From: an uncultured Gammaproteobacteria bacterium
GTDB taxonomy: Bacteria > Pseudomonadota > Gammaproteobacteria > Pseudomonadales > Porticoccaceae
Reading direction: 5' to 3'
Length of the DNA: 64,000 nucleotides
Assembly (NCBI GenBank): GCA_913058345.1
Contig: CAJXQR010000002.1
Coordinates: 434,001-498,000 of the forward strand
The number at the start of each line of letters is the position of its first letter. The stretch's first letter is position 1. The notes beneath the pieces were generated by a model. That model had not been told where the DNA came from. It worked only from the letters and a program-made list of their open reading frames with translations, and made no database searches. The position numbers and the translations under genes are program-made. Of this stretch, positions 36,666 to 46,664 are shown piece after piece.

Positions 36666-38999
36666 TTGGCCAAAAAAAAGCGCAAAAAGGGCAGCAATAA
36701 AACCAGTAAAAATCAGGTTTCAGCATCGAAGAGCGGCCTGCGAAAATTCATTAAAGTGGTGTTTGTCGTTGGGCTGGTCGTCAGTCTGCTCGGCTTGCTC
36801 ATTCTGGATGACCAGCTACAGCGTCGTTTTTCCGGCAGTAAATGGTCGTTGCCCAGTCACGTATATAGCCGTGGACTCGAGTTGTATGCGGGGCTTGAGC
36901 TGTCAAGAGATGCCCTGATTTGGGAGCTGGAAAGCTTGGGTTATCGGCGTGTTACAAAACTCAGAGCAGCTGGCCAATACCGCGTTCAGGGGCAGGATGT
37001 GGAAGTGCATTCGAGGGCTTTTCAGTTCTGGGATGAGCAAAAAGCCGCTCAACTGTTTACTTTGAGCTTCGAGGGTTCCCAGCTCGTTCGCTTGCTGGCT
37101 CCTGAGGGCGAGTCGATGGATTTGGTGCGTTTGGAACCTATGCGCATAGGCGGCATTTATCCAGCGCATCTCGAAGATCGCCTTCCCGTGAGACTTGAAG
37201 GCGTACCGCCATTGCTAGTGGAAAGCCTGATAGCTGTGGAGGATAGAGACTTCTATCAACACTACGGCGTATCGCTACGCGGTATTGGTCGTGCGTTGAT
37301 AAATAATCTGCGCCCCGGCAGTGCGACACAGGGTGGTAGCACCATTACCCAGCAGCTCATTAAAAACCTCTACTTAAGTCAGGACCGCAATTTGTTACGC
37401 AAGGGTCTTGAGGCGGTGATGGCTCTCATGCTGGAGCAGCACTACAGCAAAGGTGAAATTATTGAAGCCTATATTAATGAGATCTATTTAGGGCAAGCAG
37501 GTAAACGGGCCATTCATGGATTCGGCATGGCCAGCCAGCATTATTTTAATCAACCTCTGGCTGAATTGGAGTTGCATCAAATAGCGCTGTTGGTAGCGAT
37601 AGCGAAAGGTGCCTCCTATTATGATCCGCGTCGCAACGCTGAGCGTGCATTAAAGCGTAGAAACCTCGTTATCGACGTTCTTGCAACACAAGGTCTTATT
37701 AACAACACTATTGCCAGCCAGGTGCGACAAAAGCCTCTGGATATTACAAAGCGCCCGGGGACGCGTACCAACCCTTTTCCGGCCTATCTCGACCTTGTCA
37801 GGCGTCAGTTGCATCGTGATTATGAGGATGAAGACCTTCGCCGCGGTGGTTTGCGAGTGTTCACTCACTTTAATCCGCAGATACAACGGCAGTTAGAAAA
37901 AGTGGTGAGCAAGAAACTAGAAGCCCTTGAACGACAAAAAAGTTTGAGTGATAGTCCGGTCGAAGCGGCCTCTTTGGTGGTGCGGGTCGGCACTGCGGAG
38001 GTGCAAGCTATCATTGGCGGAAGGAAAGCAGGCTTCGCTGGTTTTAACCGGGCGCTCGATGCGCGGCGGCCTATTGGCTCAACTATTAAGCCAGCGGTCT
38101 ATTTGACAGCGCTTGAGAAGTCCGGTGACTACACCTTAATAAGCCCACTCAGTGATACGCCTGTGTCTGTCCCCACTGAAAGCGGTGAGACCTGGATGCC
38201 GCAAAATTTTGATCATAAGAGCCATGGTGAGGTGCCGTTGTATCAAGCGTTCGGTCAGTCCTATAATTTGGCGACGGCACGACTGGGTATGAATCTGGGC
38301 CTCAGCCGCGTCGCTAAGACCCTGCGTCGCCTGGGTTACGAAGGTCCGTTACAGGAAGTGCCTGCGTTGACCCTTGGCGCGGTGTCAATGTCGCCCTTTG
38401 ATGTTGCAACTATCTATCACACTATCGCTGCGGGTGGTTTTTATTCTCCCCTGGCGTCCATTCACAGTGTCTATAGCGCGGATAATCAGCCACTGAAGCG
38501 CTACCCCTACAGCCTTGAAAGCCGCTTTGGAGCGGGCCCCATTCACTTATTGCAGTATGCCATGCAAGTGGTTATGCGCGAGGGAACGGGCCGCAGTGCT
38601 TATCGGTACCTGCAAGAGGATGTTGCTGTAGCGGGTAAAACCGGCACCTCGAATGGTCAGCGCGATAGCTGGTTTAGTGGTTTTAGCGATGATTATCTGG
38701 CAGTGGTTTGGTTAGGTCGGGACGACAACGGCAAAATGCCTTTCACTGGCTCCACTGGGGCATTGCAGGTCTGGAGTCAGTTGATGAGTAATTTAGCCGT
38801 GCGTTCGCTGGCTTTTGCCCGCCCGGATGATGTTGTTTATCACTGGGTTGATCCCCAGCTTGGCTTGCTGAGCGATGAAGTTTGTGAGAACGCACGCTAT
38901 TTGCCTTTTATTGCCGGTAGCGAACCGAGCGACAGTGTTGATTGCGGGGTTCAGCGGGGCGGTAAGCTTATCGACTGGTTCAGAGGTTTACTGAAGTGA
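36666..38999 (+). CDS. mrcB: Penicillin-binding protein 1B (bifunctional)
   Basis: A 777-residue class A PBP. A basic cytoplasmic N-terminus and one membrane helix (VVFVVGLVVSLLGLLILD) lead to a UB2H domain, the glycosyltransferase (VEDRDFYQHYGVSLRGIGRAL, QGGSTITQQLIKN), and the transpeptidase with GSTIKP (SxxK), QSYNLAT (SxN) and KTGTSNG. It polymerises and cross-links peptidoglycan. The start appears to be TTG at 36666, preceded by GGGAAG. The lipoprotein gene 13 bases downstream might encode a partner, as class A PBPs need outer-membrane lipoprotein activators, but that is speculation. Confidence 0.96.
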   Translation: MAKKKRKKGSNKTSKNQVSASKSGLRKFIKVVFVVGLVVSLLGLLILDDQLQRRFSGSKWSLPSHVYSRGLELYAGLELSRDALIWELESLGYRRVTKLRAAGQYRVQGQDVEVHSRAFQFWDEQKAAQLFTLSFEGSQLVRLLAPEGESMDLVRLEPMRIGGIYPAHLEDRLPVRLEGVPPLLVESLIAVEDRDFYQHYGVSLRGIGRALINNLRPGSATQGGSTITQQLIKNLYLSQDRNLLRKGLEAVMALMLEQHYSKGEIIEAYINEIYLGQAGKRAIHGFGMASQHYFNQPLAELELHQIALLVAIAKGASYYDPRRNAERALKRRNLVIDVLATQGLINNTIASQVRQKPLDITKRPGTRTNPFPAYLDLVRRQLHRDYEDEDLRRGGLRVFTHFNPQIQRQLEKVVSKKLEALERQKSLSDSPVEAASLVVRVGTAEVQAIIGGRKAGFAGFNRALDARRPIGSTIKPAVYLTALEKSGDYTLISPLSDTPVSVPTESGETWMPQNFDHKSHGEVPLYQAFGQSYNLATARLGMNLGLSRVAKTLRRLGYEGPLQEVPALTLGAVSMSPFDVATIYHTIAAGGFYSPLASIHSVYSADNQPLKRYPYSLESRFGAGPIHLLQYAMQVVMREGTGRSAYRYLQEDVAVAGKTGTSNGQRDSWFSGFSDDYLAVVWLGRDDNGKMPFTGSTGALQVWSQLMSNLAVRSLAFARPDDVVYHWVDPQLGLLSDEVCENARYLPFIAGSEPSDSVDCGVQRGGKLIDWFRGLLK

Positions 39000-39012
39000 T
39001 AGGGTATATAGA

Positions 39013-39504
39013 ATGATAAGCTTAAGACGGCATAGAACACTGGATGTACGACGATTTTTTCGACCATTAATCGTCGCCACAATAGTGTTTGCGGCAACTG
39101 CCTGCGCACCTTTACAGACCACGACAGGTGCTGGTGCTCCCGTCGAGCAAGGCCAACCCGAACAAATCAGTCCAGCGGAGAATCCCCAAGAGCTGTCGCC
39201 TAAAAAGATAGCACCCGCCCGACACACGTTAAGTCCTGCACAGCGAGCAGTAACGTCATTATTAAAAGAAGGCTGGGCTTATTACCGGATAGAAAACCAC
39301 GAGCGGTCCATCGCTATTGCCGAGCGGGCTCAGCGGCTCGACCCACAACGTGCCGAGGTGTATTTGTTGTTGGCAAAAAGCTATCTCGCGCTTGGTCAGT
39401 CTCAGCTAGCCGAGCAGCTGGGCCAACGTGGGTTGTTATTGAGTCAGAACGACGCAACAGTTCGGCGTCGATTGGAACGCTTATTACATGATATTCGAGG
39501 GTAA
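39013..39504 (+). CDS. TPR-containing lipoprotein
   Basis: A 163-residue protein with a type II signal peptide: basic start, hydrophobic IVATIVFAATAC with the lipidated Cys at the lipobox ATAC near residue 31. A Pro/Gln-rich linker follows, then tetratricopeptide repeats (EGWAYYRIENHERSIAIAERAQRLDPQRAEVYLLLAKSYLALGQSQLAEQLGQRGLLL). It starts 13 bases after mrcB and is probably co-transcribed. TPRs mediate protein contacts; a role near the cell wall is likely from position, but the partner is unknown. Confidence 0.85.
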   Translation: MISLRRHRTLDVRRFFRPLIVATIVFAATACAPLQTTTGAGAPVEQGQPEQISPAENPQELSPKKIAPARHTLSPAQRAVTSLLKEGWAYYRIENHERSIAIAERAQRLDPQRAEVYLLLAKSYLALGQSQLAEQLGQRGLLLSQNDATVRRRLERLLHDIRG

Positions 39505-39548
39505 AGTCTCAGGTGTGATGAGTTGGAGGGCTAGCCGTGAGTACAGGT

Positions 39549-40619
39549 TTATTGGTGGCTCAAGACAAGCAGCTTAAAACCATCGGCTTGAGCAATTTTT
39601 TCACTGCGGGCAAATACGGTTTGGGCAATTCTTTCCAGTGGCACAAATTGATTAACCACAAACAGGGCGCGGCCAGTATCTTTTACGCGTTGGGCGGCAG
39701 TCTCAACAAACTTCTCCGTCAAACGGGTATCGGTTTTAAAGCCCTGGTGGAAGGGTGGATTACACAGTAATGCATCAAAGGTGCTGCTAACGCTACTGGC
39801 GCAATCATCGGCGATAACCTCGCCATCAATATTAAAAGCGGCGAAGTTTTTTTGACAGGCAGTCGTCGCCGCAGCGCAATTATCGGTGGCAACAATTCGC
39901 AGGGTGTTTTTAGTTTGTCTTTGAGCGGCCATCACAGATAAATAACCATAGCCACACCCCAGATCGAGCAGGCTCTGGGGTGGTGTCGTGAAAGCGGCGA
40001 AAAAATCTTTTAAATGCTGCGAGAGTAGCGCACTGCCGCGGTCAATTTTGTTCCAGCCAAATAAGCCTGGCTTGCTAAAGAGTTGCCCTGCTGTGCAGTC
40101 GATGATCGGTGTCAGGCTTTCATAGGGCCTTTTTAAGGGCAGTACGCGTTGTTCGGCTCCGCTTTGTGAAGCGCAGTTTTTACGAATAGTGGCGAGATAA
40201 TCATTGCCGCGTTTTGTCACTATTGCCTGCGTATTAAAATACGCGGCTGCTTTGCTGGCGTAGGTTTTGATGCCTTCATTTTTTGCGCCAAACAATATTA
40301 GCTCACCTTCGTCGGCCAGTAAGCGTAGTGAGTGATTAATAATATGGTGGGCAACCAGTTTTTCTTTGGAGACTCGGTAGACCACACGTGTGAAGCCAGC
40401 GTTGGGAAATACACTAAAGTCAAAGTCATTAAAGTGACTTTGACAATTGGCAAGTTGGGCCTGATGGGCAATATCGAAACGATTACTCACTACCTGTGTT
40501 GATGCACCAAGGTGGGTAAAAGAGATGTCGATGAGGTTTTCATCAGCCACCAGTAGGCAGCGTTCATTCGCGCTTGTGGTTTGCAGGTAAGGCTGCAGTA
40601 ATAACAAACTGGCGTTCAC
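39549..40619 (-). CDS. rsmC: 16S rRNA m2G1207 methyltransferase (RsmC-like)
   Basis: A 356-residue protein of two tandem methyltransferase-like domains. The N-terminal one is degenerate; the C-terminal one has the SAM loop LLDLGCGYGYLSVMAA and the catalytic NPPFHQGF motif used for methylation of exocyclic amino groups of guanine. Length and layout fit RsmC (343 in E. coli); its paralogue RlmG (378) is the alternative. The gene is 9 bases after hemB on the same strand. Confidence 0.85.
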   Translation of the reverse strand: MNASLLLLQPYLQTTSANERCLLVADENLIDISFTHLGASTQVVSNRFDIAHQAQLANCQSHFNDFDFSVFPNAGFTRVVYRVSKEKLVAHHIINHSLRLLADEGELILFGAKNEGIKTYASKAAAYFNTQAIVTKRGNDYLATIRKNCASQSGAEQRVLPLKRPYESLTPIIDCTAGQLFSKPGLFGWNKIDRGSALLSQHLKDFFAAFTTPPQSLLDLGCGYGYLSVMAAQRQTKNTLRIVATDNCAAATTACQKNFAAFNIDGEVIADDCASSVSSTFDALLCNPPFHQGFKTDTRLTEKFVETAAQRVKDTGRALFVVNQFVPLERIAQTVFARSEKIAQADGFKLLVLSHQ

Positions 40620-40628
40620 TGGCAGCTT

Positions 40629-41654
<1,026 letters not shown>

Positions 41655-41770
41655 TTAGCTCCTTATGAAGGTTTGACAGCAATCGTTCATTTTAACGGTC
41701 TTTGAGTCTAGCACCTAACTGCAGGGCATTTTAGCGCGTTAACGCAGGCTAACCCCAGGAAATACAAACG

Positions 41771-43009
41771 ATGAACACCGCTATTGGGATTGAACTTCCC
41801 GAAGATATTGCCGCTATACAGGAAGGTATAGAGGCCTTTGTGCGCAAAGAAGTACTGCCTCGTCATGAAAAGCATGATGCCTTACTGCACGATCCGCGAA
41901 AAAAATACACAGAAGAAGGGCGCTATAGTCCCGGTGTGGTTCAGTTGATTCGCGAGATTAGAATGGCTTCCTCAGAAGCGGGCTATTTTAATATGAGTGC
42001 GCCAGAATCCATTGGCGGCAGTGAAATGGGTTTGCTGGCTTACTATGCAGCATGGGAGCGTGTGTTCCATGTCTGTGGTGGTCTCAACTGGTTGGGCGTC
42101 TACGCCATCAGCCACTGGGCTTTTGGCCCCAGCCCCGTGCTAACGCAAATTACCAAACGTGCACGGGAGGAGGTTCTCACCGACATGGTCGCCGGTAAAA
42201 CGTCGATGTGCTTTGGTTTGTCTGAACCTGGGGCGGGTTCAGACGCCACGATGCTGAAAACGCGGGCCAAGCCCGATGGCGACGGCTGGCGCATTACAGG
42301 GCGTAAATTGTGGACATCGAACTCTCCACAGGCGCAATACTGCATTGTGTTCGCTATTACCGATGAAAAAAAGGCGGCACTGCGCAAAGGCGGTATTAGC
42401 GCCTTTTTGGTGCCGATGGATTCGCCAGGTCTGGAAATTGAAAGCATTGTTAAAATGTTTGGGCACATTGGCGGCGATGAAGGCGCACTGCTTTTTGATG
42501 AGGTCAAAGTTGAGCCCTGGCAACTGGTGGGGGAACTCGATAAGGGCTTCGCCATCGCCATGTTGGGCGTCTCTCTGGGTCGTGTTTACAACTCAGCCCG
42601 TGCTGTCGGTCTTGCGCGTTGGGGCCTCGATATTGCCTTCGATTATATCGCCCAGCGCAAAGCCTTTGGTAAAGCGATCGCCGAATATCAGGGCGTGACT
42701 TTTCCGCTGGCGGAATCGGCAACAGAAATACATGCGGCTCATCTAATGGCATTGAATACGTGCATGCTACTGGACAAGGGCAAGCCTGCCGTGAAAGAGC
42801 TATCAATGACAAAATCCTACTCAGTCGAGAAAGCAGTAAAAGCAATGGACAGGGTTATGCAAGTGCACGGAGCAATGGGTCTGACCAACGAAATGGGTTT
42901 AAACGATGCCTGGGAGACGCTACGGTCCATTAATATTGCCGATGGTACGAACGAGATACTGCGTCGTACGGTGGTGCAACGGATGCTGAAGGGTGACCTG
43001 GATTTATAG
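41771..43009 (+). CDS. Acyl-CoA dehydrogenase family protein
   Basis: A 412-residue flavoprotein with the three-domain acyl-CoA dehydrogenase layout: N-terminal helices, FAD-contact motifs CFGLSEPGAGSDATML and TGRKLWTSNSPQAQ in the beta domain, and a C-terminal helical domain with YIAQRKAFGKAIAEYQGVTF, VHGAMGLTNEMGLNDAWETLR and IADGTNEILRR. It introduces an alpha-beta double bond in an acyl-CoA. The chain length or substrate is not evident. It stands alone, divergent from hemB. Confidence 0.92.
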   Translation: MNTAIGIELPEDIAAIQEGIEAFVRKEVLPRHEKHDALLHDPRKKYTEEGRYSPGVVQLIREIRMASSEAGYFNMSAPESIGGSEMGLLAYYAAWERVFHVCGGLNWLGVYAISHWAFGPSPVLTQITKRAREEVLTDMVAGKTSMCFGLSEPGAGSDATMLKTRAKPDGDGWRITGRKLWTSNSPQAQYCIVFAITDEKKAALRKGGISAFLVPMDSPGLEIESIVKMFGHIGGDEGALLFDEVKVEPWQLVGELDKGFAIAMLGVSLGRVYNSARAVGLARWGLDIAFDYIAQRKAFGKAIAEYQGVTFPLAESATEIHAAHLMALNTCMLLDKGKPAVKELSMTKSYSVEKAVKAMDRVMQVHGAMGLTNEMGLNDAWETLRSINIADGTNEILRRTVVQRMLKGDLDL

Positions 43010-43207
43010 CGACGTACTGTCATCTGCATGAGATGCTGCTTAAAGCAAATGCTCAGGAAGGTTGTAAGCCCGCTAGTGCCTTTTTACTTGGCTAGTGCCT
43101 CCCTATTTTTATGACGGTATAGTTATTGGCAAGTGTGTTTTTTATGTCTGCGGGCGCAAGAGCCGATAGTATTTTTCAGGTGGTGGTTGATGAAAAATAA
43201 ATAAAAA

Positions 43208-44581
43208 CTATTCCTTTACATGCAGTGTGTAACAAGGTGTGTATTGCTCATACTGCTCAACAATTTTCATACGTTTATCACGCACTAAACCTTTGAGTAA
43301 TTTATCCATGGCTAATAGAACTTGTTGGTCACCATGTAGCGTATAGGGCCCATGCCTGGCAATTTGTTGTTGACCAAATTCTTTAACATTGCCAGTGACG
43401 ATACCGGAAAATGCTGCCCGCATATTAGTAGCGAGCTGGTGGGGTGGCAGTTGGCTGTGCAGGTCGAGATTGGCCATGTTTTCATGGGTGGGAATAAAAG
43501 GCTTTTGTAGGGCGTAATCGATGGCGAGTTGCCAGTTGAAATAATAGGCTTCCTGCTTTTCTTTCCTGTGCTGGTGGCTGGTCGCTACATCCTGAGTTGT
43601 TTGAGACGCCACGGCAACGGGATCACCAATCATGATTTGGTAGTAATTTTTTACTTGCTGGCCAAGTGTGGCGACTAAAAAAGATTCCAGTTCGTTAAAG
43701 TATGATTTACAGGCGTTGGGGCCAGCTATTATTAAAGGTATTTTTTGTTCGTTAAGCGGGTTCATTAAAATACTAAGTAAATAAAGTATTTCTTCAATAG
43801 TGCCGACGCCACCGGGGAAAACAATAATACTATGAGCCAGTCGCACAAAGGCCTCAAGCCGCTTTTCAATATCGGGCATGATGCTGAGTTCATTGACAAT
43901 GGCGTTGGGGGATTCCGAGGCAATAATACCTGGCTCACTAATGCCAATATAGCGCCCCGTTTTAATTTGTTGTTTGGCGTGTCCGACCGCTGCGCCCTTC
44001 ATTGGCCCCTTCATAGCACCAATGCCACAACCGGTAATAATGTTCAGTCCTCGCAATCCCAGCTGATAACCCACTTCTTTTGAGTAGTCATATTCATAGC
44101 GACTGATGGAGTGGCCGCCCCAGCACACCACCATATTGGGTTGCACATCGCCGCGGACGATTTCGGCGTTTCGGAGTATTCTAAAGACGGCATCGGTAAT
44201 GCCGTTGGAGCTATCAAAATCGAGTTCAGAGGCGTTGTTAACAATAAAGTCCGTGTAAACAATATCACGCAGTGCTGAAAAAAGATGAGCGTGAATGCCG
44301 CGAATCATTGTTCCATTCACAAAAGCCTGCGCGGGCGCGTTGTAGATTTCTAGCGTTAGGCCACGGGATTGAGGAATAACCTGGATATCGAAATCAGAAA
44401 ATTCAGAAAAAACCTGTGCAGCATCATCGTCCTGGCTGTCAGTATTTAAAATGGCTAGAGCACAATTTCGAAAAAGTCGCATAGTGTCTTTGTTTGAATT
44501 GGCCAGCCCCGAGACTTCTTGTTGTGAGAGGAGCTTTAAAGGATTTTTCGGACGGAGAATGCAATGGTTTATTTTTTTCAT
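43208..44581 (-). CDS. ppnN: Pyrimidine/purine nucleotide 5'-monophosphate nucleosidase
   Basis: A 457-residue LOG-family protein matching E. coli PpnN (YgdH, 454). The central domain has CWGGHSISRYEYDYSKEVGYQLG, ITGCGIGAMKGPMKGAAVGHA and the catalytic FPGGVGTIEEILYLL; extra N- and C-terminal domains distinguish it from short LOG proteins. PpnN hydrolyses nucleoside monophosphates to base and ribose-5-phosphate and is stimulated by (p)ppGpp in E. coli. It is the gene following the unknown membrane protein on the same strand? No: the unknown gene begins upstream of it at higher coordinates but ends after it only by separate reading, with 63 bases between them; co-transcription is uncertain. 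Confidence 0.93.
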   Translation of the reverse strand: MKKINHCILRPKNPLKLLSQQEVSGLANSNKDTMRLFRNCALAILNTDSQDDDAAQVFSEFSDFDIQVIPQSRGLTLEIYNAPAQAFVNGTMIRGIHAHLFSALRDIVYTDFIVNNASELDFDSSNGITDAVFRILRNAEIVRGDVQPNMVVCWGGHSISRYEYDYSKEVGYQLGLRGLNIITGCGIGAMKGPMKGAAVGHAKQQIKTGRYIGISEPGIIASESPNAIVNELSIMPDIEKRLEAFVRLAHSIIVFPGGVGTIEEILYLLSILMNPLNEQKIPLIIAGPNACKSYFNELESFLVATLGQQVKNYYQIMIGDPVAVASQTTQDVATSHQHRKEKQEAYYFNWQLAIDYALQKPFIPTHENMANLDLHSQLPPHQLATNMRAAFSGIVTGNVKEFGQQQIARHGPYTLHGDQQVLLAMDKLLKGLVRDKRMKIVEQYEQYTPCYTLHVKE

Positions 44582-44644
44582 AAACGGGCGTTAATCGCTG
44601 TGATTGGAGGGGCCATTATAGTCTGTAGTATGACAGTGTGATGA

Positions 44645-45364
44645 CTAGGCACGAGGGCGGTAAGGTGAAAAGAAATGATAGAGGATTGTGCCGAGAAATA
44701 AAATTAACGAGAAGTACATGAGTATTCTCCAGGGGTTTTTGTTGGCGCGAAGTATTTCAAATTCAGTCACAAAAATAGTTTCACAGGCGCCATTGCCTGT
44801 GTCTTCTCGCGTAATGCTGGTGCCTCGCATGCCACCACCTTCGCTGGTGTACTCCGATAACCAGCCCTTAATGTAAATTTGATCGCCGACCGAAATACCT
44901 TTTATTTTATCGCGTATGAGTTTGCTATCGGAAAGCAGGTGGTTGTTGGACAGTTGTTTCATGTCAAAACGACGCCAGGCGGCGGTATCTGAGGTTTTGA
45001 TATTGCAGGTAAATTGACCATTCCAAAAGCTATAGTCGTTTAAATTAAGGTCAAATGCGTTTTTACTCCAAACGACACAAACATCACTGGCGTTTAGGTG
45101 ATCATTCCATAATTTGTGGAGCATTTTATCTCCGTCGTGGTGGGCGTAGGATACAACGAGTCCGTAAAGTGTATAGTCATAGAGGGGTTGAATTTGGTAG
45201 TTGATCGCGTTCACGTTAGCGGAGAAGGGTGGATGATTGATCGCGGCTTGTAAGGGTGGTTTTTTGAGTCCTTCATCGAGCGGAGCGCCAGCTTGGAAAT
45301 CACTGCGGTGCCAGAAAGAAATGAGGAGTAGAAACAAGCTCAAGAAAAAAACCAGTCGTTTGAT
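44645..45364 (-). CDS. Unknown membrane-associated protein with two terminal helices
   Basis: About 230-240 residues: a hydrophobic N-terminus (VFFLSLFLLLISFW), a ~175-residue soluble part with KIKGISVGDQIYIKGWLSEY, TSEGGGMRGTSITRED and TGNGACETIFVTEFEIL, and a C-terminal helix (ILMYFSLILFLGTILYHF). I do not recognise the family. The frame has no ATG or GTG start: the first TTG is at 45343 without a ribosome site, while an ATC at 45364 has GAGGG seven bases upstream and would give a better signal-anchor (starting IKRLVFFLSLF), so a rare start codon is possible. The stop lies 63 bases ahead of ppnN. Confidence 0.65.
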   Translation of the reverse strand: MKRLVFFLSLFLLLISFWHRSDFQAGAPLDEGLKKPPLQAAINHPPFSANVNAINYQIQPLYDYTLYGLVVSYAHHDGDKMLHKLWNDHLNASDVCVVWSKNAFDLNLNDYSFWNGQFTCNIKTSDTAAWRRFDMKQLSNNHLLSDSKLIRDKIKGISVGDQIYIKGWLSEYTSEGGGMRGTSITREDTGNGACETIFVTEFEILRANKNPWRILMYFSLILFLGTILYHFFSPYRPRA

Positions 45365-45677
45365 AGCGAGACCCTCTACACAGTGTCGATTGGGGGGGAG
45401 TATAGGTGAGTCCAGATATCAGGGTATTGAGTCGGGCGGTATTTCGTCACAGGACTGGATGATAGAGAGTGATCGAGCGTTAAAGGGACTGTCGTATTGA
45501 GGTCGGTTGTCGAGAATGACGGGTTTAGCAGAAGATGCGGGGCGCGCTGTGTCGCCGTGTGGTTAGTTCGCGGGGATAGTGAAAAATGCGATCAAGGCAC
45601 AGTTTTCTGATCTTTTGTTATCCAGTCTTTGTCGCTCTGAGTGCGCTTGGCATTACCTAGCTCAACCTGGTCGCCCA
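45365..45677. other. Intergenic region without recognisable genes
   Basis: About 313 bases between the stop of the RimK-like gene and the start region of the unknown membrane protein, both on the minus strand. I see no ORF with coding character, no terminator with a T-run and no RNA structure I recognise. A + strand ORF (45237-45500) crosses it but is mostly antisense to the membrane protein gene and rich in Ser/Arg, typical of a shadow. Confidence 0.5.
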
Positions 45678-46634
45678 TTAGCTAGTGGCGTTGGCGGAGA
45701 AATGCTCTAACGCGTAGTTAATACGCTCGTCGACATGCCAGTCTTTTTGCACAAGGCTTTCGATGTTTTTGAGTCTTGGGCGCAGGCCAATACCGCTGGC
45801 AATTTGTATGAACAATCCAGGCCTGGCGTTAACTTCTAAAATCAGAGGCCCTCGGTGTTCGTCCAGTACGATATCGCAGCCGAGATAGCCGAGTTCGGTG
45901 AAGTCATGACAGTGCCCGGCAAGCTTGAGCAGTTTGCGCCAGTTGGGGATCATTAAATCTGAAAACTTGACTCTGGTATCGGGGTGGTGACTGATGACTT
46001 TATCGTGTTGTACTGCTTTTAAAGCGGTACCTCGGGAGATGTCGAGACCGACACCGACCGCGCCCTGGTGGAGGTTGGCTTTGCCATCGGAGTCACTGGT
46101 CGGACAGCGTAACATTGCCATGACGGGAAAGCCTTGAAAAACAATAATGCGAATATCGGGCAAGCCTTCGTGGCTGTATTTTGCCAGCACCTGGTCACCG
46201 CGTACCAGGGTTTCAATAAAAGCAATATCTGGCTTGCCACCCAGGCTGTATACACCACTGAGAATATTAGAGATATAGTGCCGGATCTCATTATGTGTAA
46301 TAAGAGCGCCTGAGGGTTTGAAAAACTGCTCTCCATCGCGTCGATTAATGACTAAAATCCCTTTTCCGCCACTACCTCGGGCGGGTTTTATAACAAAGCT
46401 CTGGTGGTTTTCTAGCAAGGTTGACAGTGTTTTGAGTTGTGCGGGTGATTCAATGACGCCCAGTAGCTCCGGCACCGGTAGCTTAACAGCGGCCGCAGCT
46501 TTTTTTGTTTTTAGCTTGTTGTCGACAAGCGGAAAATTTTCCCGTTTGTTATAACGCGAGATGTAAGACACATTGCGTTCATTGAGGCCGAGCACGCCGG
46601 CATTACGGAGCTTTGTGTGGCGATTAATCCACAT
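45678..46634 (-). CDS. RimK-like alpha-L-glutamate ligase-related ATP-grasp protein
   Basis: A 318-residue ATP-grasp enzyme: NAGVLGLNERNVSYI at the N-terminus, the ATP-binding lysine region SFVIKPARGSGGKGILVI near residue 105, YSHEGLPDIRIIVFQG, and the metal-binding end LILEVNARPGLFIQIA near 280. Such proteins add amino acids to a peptide or metabolite through an acyl-phosphate. It is the last gene of a minus-strand trio (retropepsin-like lipoprotein, inactive transglutaminase/7TM protein, this ligase), an association described from comparative genomics of amidoligases. The gap to the gene before it is 30 bases. Its substrate is unknown. Confidence 0.85.
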   Translation of the reverse strand: MWINRHTKLRNAGVLGLNERNVSYISRYNKRENFPLVDNKLKTKKAAAAVKLPVPELLGVIESPAQLKTLSTLLENHQSFVIKPARGSGGKGILVINRRDGEQFFKPSGALITHNEIRHYISNILSGVYSLGGKPDIAFIETLVRGDQVLAKYSHEGLPDIRIIVFQGFPVMAMLRCPTSDSDGKANLHQGAVGVGLDISRGTALKAVQHDKVISHHPDTRVKFSDLMIPNWRKLLKLAGHCHDFTELGYLGCDIVLDEHRGPLILEVNARPGLFIQIASGIGLRPRLKNIESLVQKDWHVDERINYALEHFSANATS

Positions 46635-46664
46635 GGCTACGGGCCTTCGGCAATGGTGTTGTCA

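Noticed and set aside
39537-39770. A + strand ORF just after the TPR lipoprotein
   Set aside because: It lies wholly antisense to the rsmC coding region, which has all its catalytic motifs, and its translation matches no family.
45237-45500. A + strand ORF over the gap upstream of the unknown membrane protein
   Set aside because: Half of it is antisense to that gene and the rest has no coding character.
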